NCBI GenBank assembly: GCA_900319195.1 | Contig: ONNL01000070.1 | Location: 1-28,803 of the forward strand | Source: an uncultured Ruminococcus sp. | Lineage (GTDB): Bacteria > Bacillota > Clostridia > Oscillospirales > Ruminococcaceae | Reading direction: 5' to 3' | DNA: 28,803 nucleotides | Shown here: one piece after another, positions 23,640 to 28,803 of the stretch | Layout of the letters: every line of letters begins with the position of its first letter | Position numbering within the stretch: position 1 is the first letter of the stretch | Position numbers and translations under genes: made by a program | The notes under the pieces: model-generated | What the model was told of the DNA's origin: nothing | The model's input: the letters and a program-made list of their open reading frames with translations, nothing else | Databases searched by the model: none

Positions 23640-24493
23640 GCAGGAAGTCGCTGTATGACGAATACAGGCGCATTTTCGAGGAAAAGGGCATTGACGACTT
23701 TGACCTCACCTGTATTTTTCAGGATATGCTCGGTGAGAGGTTTCCGCTTATGGACAGCGGAAAGGCTGTCCCCGAGGAGCTTGAAGCGAAGATACGCTCA
23801 CTCGCTGAGAGTCGTGCGGAGGGTTATCCATTGCAATATCTGCTCGGTGAATGGGAGTTTTACGGCTATCCGTTCAAGGTTCGTGAGGGAGTACTGATAC
23901 CGCGTCCCGATACGGAGACGCTGATAGAGGACGTGCTGAGGATATGCCGTGAAAACGGAATGAAGTCCCCGAGAATTGCCGACCTTTGCAGCGGAAGCGG
24001 CTGTATTGCGATAACGCTGAAAAAACAGCTCCCCGACGCAGATGTATGCGCGGTCGAGCTGTCTGATACGGCTCTTGAGTGCATGAGGGAAAATGTAGCG
24101 CTCAACGGCACTGACATACATATTATAAAGGGCGATGTCATGATTTCTGCGGCTGTTGAGGCTGTCGGGAAGAGGGACATTATCGTCTCGAATCCGCCGT
24201 ATCTAACGGCAAAGGATATGTCCGAGCTCATGACAGAGGTAAGGTATGAGCCTGAAACAGCGCTTTTCGGCGGTGATGACGGTCTTGACTTCTACCGCGT
24301 GATGACTCCGCTGTGGAGGGATTCGCTCCGTGACGGAGGGTGGCTGGTCTATGAATTCGGACTCGGACAGCATGATGATGTGAAAAGAATACTTGAAGAA
24401 AACAGCTTTGAAAATATATCGCTGAGCCGTGATGCCGCGGGTATCATAAGGACGGCTTCGGCACAGAAAATCGGAGGAAAGAAAAATGGCTAA
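23633..24493 (+). CDS. prmC: Release-factor glutamine methyltransferase PrmC
   Basis: PrmC methylates the glutamine of the GGQ motif of release factors 1 and 2. The 286-residue protein is best started at GTG 23633, inside the end of the upstream gene, because that gives the normal length and no ATG is in frame nearby; AAGGCGG lies about eight bases before it. Motifs are RPDTE (91-95), the SAM-binding loop DLCSGSGCIA (117-126), the acidic end of strand 2 at VEL, and the catalytic NPPY (187-190). The N-terminal helical domain that binds the release factor is present. The prfA gene, a usual partner in Clostridia, is not adjacent. It ends as ATGGCTAA over the recA start. Confidence 0.94.
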   Translation: MVSRKSLYDEYRRIFEEKGIDDFDLTCIFQDMLGERFPLMDSGKAVPEELEAKIRSLAESRAEGYPLQYLLGEWEFYGYPFKVREGVLIPRPDTETLIEDVLRICRENGMKSPRIADLCSGSGCIAITLKKQLPDADVCAVELSDTALECMRENVALNGTDIHIIKGDVMISAAVEAVGKRDIIVSNPPYLTAKDMSELMTEVRYEPETALFGGDDGLDFYRVMTPLWRDSLRDGGWLVYEFGLGQHDDVKRILEENSFENISLSRDAAGIIRTASAQKIGGKKNG

Positions 24494-25676
24494 AAAGGAA
24501 CTTGCAAAAAAAGCTGCCGTTATTCGTGTCACCTCTAAGGAGGACAGAAAGGCGGCTCTTGACGGTGCACTGAAGATCATCGAGAAGAGATACGGAGCAG
24601 GCGCTGTTATGCGTCTCGGACAGACCAAGACCCTTGATGTTGACGCTGTCCCGACAGGCTCCATGACGCTTGATATGGCACTCGGTATAGGCGGTGTCCC
24701 CAAGGGACGCATCGTCGAGATATACGGACCTGAGAGCTCGGGTAAGACTACCGTTGCGCTCTCTATCGTTGCACAGGCTCAGAAGGCGGGCGGCGAGGCG
24801 GCTTTCATTGACGTTGAGCACGCGCTTGACCCTGTTTACGCAAAGCAGCTCGGAGTTGACATAAACGAGCTTCTCGTTTCACAGCCTGACAGCGGCGAGC
24901 AGGCTCTCGAGATCGCGGAGGCACTTATCCGCTCGGGAGCTATCGACGTTATCGTCCTCGACTCTATTGCAGCTATGACGACCCGTGCCGAGATCGACGG
25001 TGAAATGGGCGACCAGCACGTAGGTCAGCTTGCAAGACTTATGTCACAGGCTATGAGAAAGCTCACGGCGGCTATCTCAAAATCGAACTGTGTTGCCATA
25101 TTCATAAATCAGATACGCGAAAAGATAGGCGTTATGTATGGCAACCCCGAGACGACTCCCGGCGGACGTGCACTGAAATTCTACTCCTCGGTACGTATTG
25201 AGGTAAGAAAGGGCGAGGCTATAAAGTCAGGCGGCGAGATAATCGGTGCCGCAACAAAGTGCAAGGTCGTAAAGAACAAGGTCGCACCGCCTTTCAAGGA
25301 GTGTGTATTCGACCTTATGTACGGCTCGGGAATATCACGCACGGGCGAGGTGCTCGACCTTGCTGTTGACCTTGACATCATCAAGAAGGGCGGCTCGTGG
25401 TTCAGCTATAAGGACAAGAAGCTCGGACAGGGACGCGATAACGTCAAGGAGCTTCTAAAAAGTGATCCCGAGCTCATGAAGGAGATCGAAGACCAGATAA
25501 TCGCTCGCAAAGACGAGATCGACACCACCGCAAAGGCAAAGAAGGCTTCTTCGGACGAGGAAAAGCCTGCTGTCGTGAATGTAAAGGGAGCGGACGATTC
25601 CGCTGCCGACAGCAATGACGACCTCCTTGCAAACATAGACGAGGACTTCGAGGAATTTACTCCTGCTGACGAGTGA
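24486..25676 (+). CDS. recA: Recombinase RecA
   Basis: RecA is the strand-exchange ATPase of homologous recombination and the SOS co-protease. The 396-residue protein begins inside the prmC end with GGAGG shortly before. It shows Walker A GPESSGKTT (81-89), IVLDSIAAM (Walker B), FINQIREKIGVMYGNPETTPGG (L2 loop and hinge) and the conserved EKRYGAGAVMRLG N-terminal segment. The C-terminal 60 residues are acidic, with an extended DDSAADSNDD tail longer than in B. subtilis RecA. I see no LexA box just upstream, and promoter control may sit before prmC or further up. recX follows with a 1-base overlap. The cinA gene often next to recA is absent. Confidence 0.98.
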   Translation: MAKKELAKKAAVIRVTSKEDRKAALDGALKIIEKRYGAGAVMRLGQTKTLDVDAVPTGSMTLDMALGIGGVPKGRIVEIYGPESSGKTTVALSIVAQAQKAGGEAAFIDVEHALDPVYAKQLGVDINELLVSQPDSGEQALEIAEALIRSGAIDVIVLDSIAAMTTRAEIDGEMGDQHVGQLARLMSQAMRKLTAAISKSNCVAIFINQIREKIGVMYGNPETTPGGRALKFYSSVRIEVRKGEAIKSGGEIIGAATKCKVVKNKVAPPFKECVFDLMYGSGISRTGEVLDLAVDLDIIKKGGSWFSYKDKKLGQGRDNVKELLKSDPELMKEIEDQIIARKDEIDTTAKAKKASSDEEKPAVVNVKGADDSAADSNDDLLANIDEDFEEFTPADE

Positions 25677-26305
25677 TGAAGGTCACTGCGGTAAAAAAAT
25701 ACAAGGGCATGACCTATGAGGTCGAGCTCGACGGCGAGCGGAAGATATACCTTCATGCCGATATTCTCGTGGACTATGATGTCCGCACGGGCATGGAGCT
25801 TGACCGCACGGAGCTCAGAAAGATAATCTATGCCTCAAACTTCCGAAGGGCGTACCAGTATGCGCTCTACCGCCTTGATTTCCGCGATTATTCGGCAAAG
25901 GAAATGAAGAAGAAGCTCGTTGACACATATAAGAATGAGGCTCTCTGTGAGGCGGTAATAAAAAAGCTTGAGAGCAACAACTTCATCAACGACGAGCGGC
26001 TTTCCGCGAGATTGGCGGAAAAGTACGTCATGACCAAAAAATTCGGACTCCGCCGCGCCAAGAGGGAGCTCATACTCAAGGGTATAGGCGAGCTCATGGC
26101 TGAGGACGCTCTTGCACCGTATGAAGAACGGGTCGGGGAGAATCTTGCGGAGCTCATAGAAAAAAAGTATTCGCGTCGGCTCACGGACAGGGACGACAGG
26201 AATGCGGTAGAAAAGGTGAAAAACTCGCTTGTGCGGCTCGGGTATGGCTTTGACGAGATAAACCGCGCTGTGAGGGAATATTTTGACAGTCTTGAACAGG
26301 ACTGA
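25676..26305 (+). CDS. recX: RecA regulator RecX
   Basis: RecX binds RecA filaments and modulates their growth. This 209-residue protein begins at ATG 25676 within the recA TGA (TGATG); the preceding in-frame GTG is an alternative. Family features are the three-helix repeats of the RecX fold: YQYALYRLDFRDYSAKEM, an IKKLESNNFINDERLSARL segment, a FGLRRAKRELILKG stretch and the late KVKNSLVRLGYGFDEI. The adjacency to recA and single-base overlap strongly support the call and imply coupled expression. Confidence 0.93.
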   Translation: MKVTAVKKYKGMTYEVELDGERKIYLHADILVDYDVRTGMELDRTELRKIIYASNFRRAYQYALYRLDFRDYSAKEMKKKLVDTYKNEALCEAVIKKLESNNFINDERLSARLAEKYVMTKKFGLRRAKRELILKGIGELMAEDALAPYEERVGENLAELIEKKYSRRLTDRDDRNAVEKVKNSLVRLGYGFDEINRAVREYFDSLEQD

Positions 26306-26322
26306 TACAGGAGGGCAACAGA

Positions 26323-27654
26323 ATGCCGATAAAGGTTGGAATGGTCTCGCTCGGGTGCTCAAAGAATCTTGTGGACTCCGAGAGAATGCTGTATAAGCTC
26401 AGAAAGCACGGCTATGAGCTTGTGACAGAGCCGGGACTTGCTGATGTTGCGATAGTCAATACCTGCGGCTTTATACAGTCCGCAAAGGAGGAGGCTATCG
26501 AGACAGTGCTTGAGCTCGGAAAGCTCAAGGAGGACGGTACACTGAAAAAAATAGTGCTGACAGGCTGTCTGACCGAGCGCTATAAGGAGGAGACTGCCGA
26601 GCAGTTTCCCGAAGCTGATGCCGTTATCGGAATTGGCGACAACAAGGACATCGTCGATGTTCTCGACCATGTTCTCGCAAACGAGAGATATGTCAGCTTT
26701 GCTCCGAAGCTCGATGCCGAGCTCACAGGAGAAAGACTTATATCAACACTGCCGTTTTTCAGCTATCTGAAGGTGGCAGAGGGATGCTCGAACTGCTGTA
26801 CATACTGTGCGATACCGAAGATACGCGGAAAATTCCGCAGTGTTCCCATTGAGGACTGTGTGGCTGAGGCTCGCAGACTTGCGGAAAACGGCGTGAGTGA
26901 GCTCGTTGTCATAGCACAGGACACCTCACGCTACGGCGAGGACCTCTACGGCGAATCGAGACTTCCGAAGCTCCTCCGTGAGCTCTGCAAAATAGACGGA
27001 CTCAAATGGATACGCACACTTTACTGTTATCCCGAGCGCATTACAGATGAGCTCCTCGATACGATAGCAAGTGAGCCGAAGCTCGTGAAATACCTTGAAA
27101 TACCGATACAGCACTGCAACGGCGATATTCTCAGCCGCATGAACCGCTGGGGCGACGAAAAACAGCTTGAAGCGCTCATTGCACATATAAGAGAGCGCGT
27201 CCCGGGAGTGCTTATACGCACGACGCTCATCACGGGATTCCCCGGGGAGACCGAGGAACAGTTCACACAGCTTGCTGAATTCGTGAAGAGAGTGCGCTTT
27301 GACAGGCTCGGCTGCTTCGCATATTCACGCGAGGACGGCACGAAGTCGTATGACTTCCCCGACCAGATCGATACCGAGACTGCCGAGCACCGCGCGGACA
27401 TAATCATGGAGCAGCAAATGCTCATAAGCGCGGAGGACAACGAAAAACAGCTCGGCAAGGAGTTTGAGGCAGTCGTCGAGGGCTTCGACAGGTTCGGAGA
27501 ATGCTGGTTCGGACGCACAAGGCATGACGCTCCCGATATTGACGGAAAAGTATTTTTCAGCTCAGAGGACAAACTTGCGGTCGGTCAGTTTGTCAGAATA
27601 AAAATTACCGATACACTTGATTATGATTTGATTGGAGAGGTGATCTCAGAATGA
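26323..27654 (+). CDS. rimO: Ribosomal protein S12 methylthiotransferase RimO
   Basis: RimO adds a methylthio group to an aspartate of ribosomal protein S12 using two iron-sulphur clusters. The 443-residue protein has AGGAGG before its ATG. The N-terminal UPF0004 domain begins VSLGCSKNLVDSE and supplies Cys12, Cys48 (NTCGF) and Cys82 (TGCLTERY) for the second cluster. The radical SAM motif is Cys155-x3-Cys159-x2-Cys162 (GCSNCCTYCAIPKIRGKFRS). A C-terminal TRAM domain is present. CSKNLVDSE separates it from MiaB (usually GCQMN). It runs into pgsA with an ATGA overlap, a common clostridial pair. Confidence 0.96.
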   Translation: MPIKVGMVSLGCSKNLVDSERMLYKLRKHGYELVTEPGLADVAIVNTCGFIQSAKEEAIETVLELGKLKEDGTLKKIVLTGCLTERYKEETAEQFPEADAVIGIGDNKDIVDVLDHVLANERYVSFAPKLDAELTGERLISTLPFFSYLKVAEGCSNCCTYCAIPKIRGKFRSVPIEDCVAEARRLAENGVSELVVIAQDTSRYGEDLYGESRLPKLLRELCKIDGLKWIRTLYCYPERITDELLDTIASEPKLVKYLEIPIQHCNGDILSRMNRWGDEKQLEALIAHIRERVPGVLIRTTLITGFPGETEEQFTQLAEFVKRVRFDRLGCFAYSREDGTKSYDFPDQIDTETAEHRADIIMEQQMLISAEDNEKQLGKEFEAVVEGFDRFGECWFGRTRHDAPDIDGKVFFSSEDKLAVGQFVRIKITDTLDYDLIGEVISE

Positions 27655-28235
27655 ATCTGCCAAATAAGCTGACACTTTTGAGGGTGCTGCTTATCCCGTT
27701 TTTCCTGCTTTTTATGTATATTGACATACCATGTCACTACCTTATCGCGCTTGTGATATTCGCGGCGGCTTCGATAACGGACGCGCTTGACGGCCACATT
27801 GCAAGAAAGAACAATCTTGTAACTAACTTCGGAAAGTTCCTTGACCCGCTTGCAGATAAGGTGCTCGTTATCTCGGCACTTACCGTGTTTGTTGAGATGG
27901 ACGAGGTGAAAATGGGAGCAATACCGCTTATGATCATAATCGCAAGGGAGTTCATGGTCTCGGGACTCAGACTTCTTGCGGCTGACAGCGGAGTTGTCGT
28001 TGCGGCAGGAATATGGGGCAAGCTCAAAACTGCGTTCACAATGGTCGCTATCGTTGCAACGCTCTTCTGGCTGAGCGTGTGCAGGGACTTCGATCTTGGT
28101 ATCCCGAGCGGCTTCTGCAAGGCTGTTGACAACGTATTCATACCGATACTTATCTGGATATCGGTCGTACTCACCGTTATTTCGGGAGCAGTTTATCTGA
28201 AAGGCTATTGGCATCTCATCGACTCCGATAAGTAA
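27651..28235 (+). CDS. pgsA: Phosphatidylglycerophosphate synthase
   Basis: PgsA makes phosphatidylglycerol phosphate from CDP-diacylglycerol and glycerol-3-phosphate at the membrane. The 194-residue protein carries the full CDP-alcohol phosphotransferase motif: Asp44, Asp47-Gly48, Ala51-Arg52, Gly61, Asp65 and Asp69 (SITDALDGHIAR, then GKFLDPLADK). Several hydrophobic helices follow, as in the family. MNLPNKLTLLRVLLIPFF is the standard N-terminus of PgsA. The ATG overlaps the rimO stop by four bases. It may instead make a related phospholipid, but length and the N-terminus favour PgsA. Confidence 0.94.
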   Translation: MNLPNKLTLLRVLLIPFFLLFMYIDIPCHYLIALVIFAAASITDALDGHIARKNNLVTNFGKFLDPLADKVLVISALTVFVEMDEVKMGAIPLMIIIAREFMVSGLRLLAADSGVVVAAGIWGKLKTAFTMVAIVATLFWLSVCRDFDLGIPSGFCKAVDNVFIPILIWISVVLTVISGAVYLKGYWHLIDSDK

Positions 28236-28247
28236 AGGAGGACAAAC

Positions 28248-28634
28248 ATGAAGCATTGTGCAGGACAGATAAGGTATCTCATCGCAATAAAGGAGCTTCT
28301 TGAAAAGGAGGATGAGGTGCGCTGTGTCAGCATTTCGCGTCACCTCGGCGTTTCCCGACCGAGCGTCAGTAAGATGCTCAGGTGCCTTGTCAATTCGGGA
28401 TATGTCTATGAGGATTTCTGCAACAGCGTGGAGCTTACTCCCGAGGGAGTAAAGGCTGTTGACGATATCTTCGAGAGCTTCAGCGAGGTGTATGTGTTCT
28501 TTCATAAGTTCCTTAAACTGCCCTCCGAGGAGGCACATAGACAGGCAATTCTCTTTATCACCGATTTTCCACAGGATACTTGTAAACGTCTGAAAAAAAT
28601 CGTAAAGAGAACAGTTCATAAACGGACGAACTGA
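28248..28634 (+). CDS. DtxR/MntR-like winged-helix regulator without obvious metal site
   Basis: This 128-residue protein has a near-perfect AAAGGAGG before its ATG, 12 bases after pgsA. Residues about 8-66 form a winged helix in the DtxR/MntR style (IRYLIAIKELLEKEDEVRCV, then ISRHLGVSRPSVSKMLRCL, then SVELTPEGVKAVDDI). In the second domain the alpha-helical dimerisation segment is recognisable (FFHKFLKLPSEEAHRQAILF), but the E-x2-E-H residues that complete the metal site in MntR (Glu99, Glu102, His103) are replaced by hydrophobic or polar residues near ILFITDF. It may therefore bind DNA without sensing manganese or iron. Its target is unknown. The C-terminus is basic. Confidence 0.75.
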   Translation: MKHCAGQIRYLIAIKELLEKEDEVRCVSISRHLGVSRPSVSKMLRCLVNSGYVYEDFCNSVELTPEGVKAVDDIFESFSEVYVFFHKFLKLPSEEAHRQAILFITDFPQDTCKRLKKIVKRTVHKRTN

Positions 28635-28803
28635 TACAGAAATTTTGTACGTTTTATCGGGGGGAAACTTTCTGAGGAAAGCTTTGTGCCAACAGCACCC
28701 CGTAACCTCTGTTCTACGGACATCGTCTCGCCTGTCGGCTCGGTCGGTGCTTCTGCTTCGCAGAGGTGTACCCCAAGGGCACTTCCGTTGGGCGTCCACC
28801 GGA
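28635..28803 (+). repeat. Structured non-coding tail segment with copy 2 of the short repeat
   Basis: I see no supported gene in the last 169 bases. The segment 28646-28686 matches 13733-13772. Several inverted repeats are visible: CGGGG (28658-28662) with CCCCG (28698-28702) around CTTTC-TGAG-GAAAG (28668-28681), and CCTCTG (28706-28711) with CAGAGG (28761-28766). No T run follows the stems, so it is not a plain terminator. It may be the start of a longer dispersed repeat or structured RNA that continues past the window. Confidence 0.45.

Noticed and set aside
27621..28799. Minus-strand open frame of 392 codons over pgsA and the DtxR-like gene
   Set aside because: It is antisense to two well-supported genes and rich in Cys, His and Arg with no family pattern.
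28655..28803. TPP-type or other riboswitch at the right end
   Set aside because: A GGGGTGC-like string on the minus strand recalls the TPP core, but the required CTGAGA and downstream core are not in place and no thiamine gene is near.
1..28803. CRISPR array, phage, IS transposase or tRNA/rRNA genes
   Set aside because: No regularly spaced repeats, no integrase or transposase motifs and no tRNA cloverleaf were seen on either strand by eye.

Overview
The window looks like the chromosome of an anaerobic, low-to-mid GC clostridial Firmicute, most likely a Ruminococcus-like member of the Oscillospiraceae. The basis is the recF-remB-gyrB-gyrA block (the Bacillus/Clostridia origin-region order), strong AGGAGG-type ribosome binding sites, consensus SigA promoters, sporulation-family genes (YtaF, SpoIID), an MsmX/UgpC-type sugar ABC ATPase and DUF4830/YqhQ-type genes typical of Clostridia. 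The genus is an inference. There is no phage, IS transposase, CRISPR, tRNA or rRNA that I can see.

Region 1 (1-7098) is one dense forward run: the 3' end of recF, remB, gyrB, a YcxB-like membrane protein, gyrA (TTG start), a four-helix membrane protein and a YkuE-type phosphoesterase, linked by overlapping or closely spaced reading frames. Region 2 (7095-12284) mixes strands: a YtaF-like membrane protein (-), a palindrome-rich leader, a TIM-barrel sugar isomerase with nrdR and a small membrane protein (+), a DUF4830 protein (-), an RsuA-type pseudouridine synthase (+) and a monocistronic sugar-importer ATPase with its own promoter and terminator.

Region 3 (12421-17738) holds a PepV-type dipeptidase (+), BirA (-), a 360-bp spacer with a dense cluster of DnaA-box-like sequences, a small repetitive lipoprotein (+), a DUF2461 protein (-), a 340-bp spacer with hairpins and an orphan consensus promoter, and SpoIID (-). 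Region 4 (17831-22700) starts from a perfect -35/-10 promoter: citrate synthase, a lipoprotein with DxDGDG-type repeats, then an OmpR-family response regulator and histidine kinase. Region 5 (22710-28634) is a housekeeping run: YqhQ/DUF1385, prmC, recA, recX, rimO, pgsA and a DtxR-like winged-helix protein. The window ends in a structured non-coding segment that shares a short repeat with the spacer after pepV.

Most genes are ordinary core genes. The most interesting parts are non-coding: the DnaA-box cluster at 14991-15169, the nested palindromes at 7811-7932, the orphan promoter at 16572-16599 and the repeat pair at 13733 and 28646. I found no convincing new defence or mobile system.
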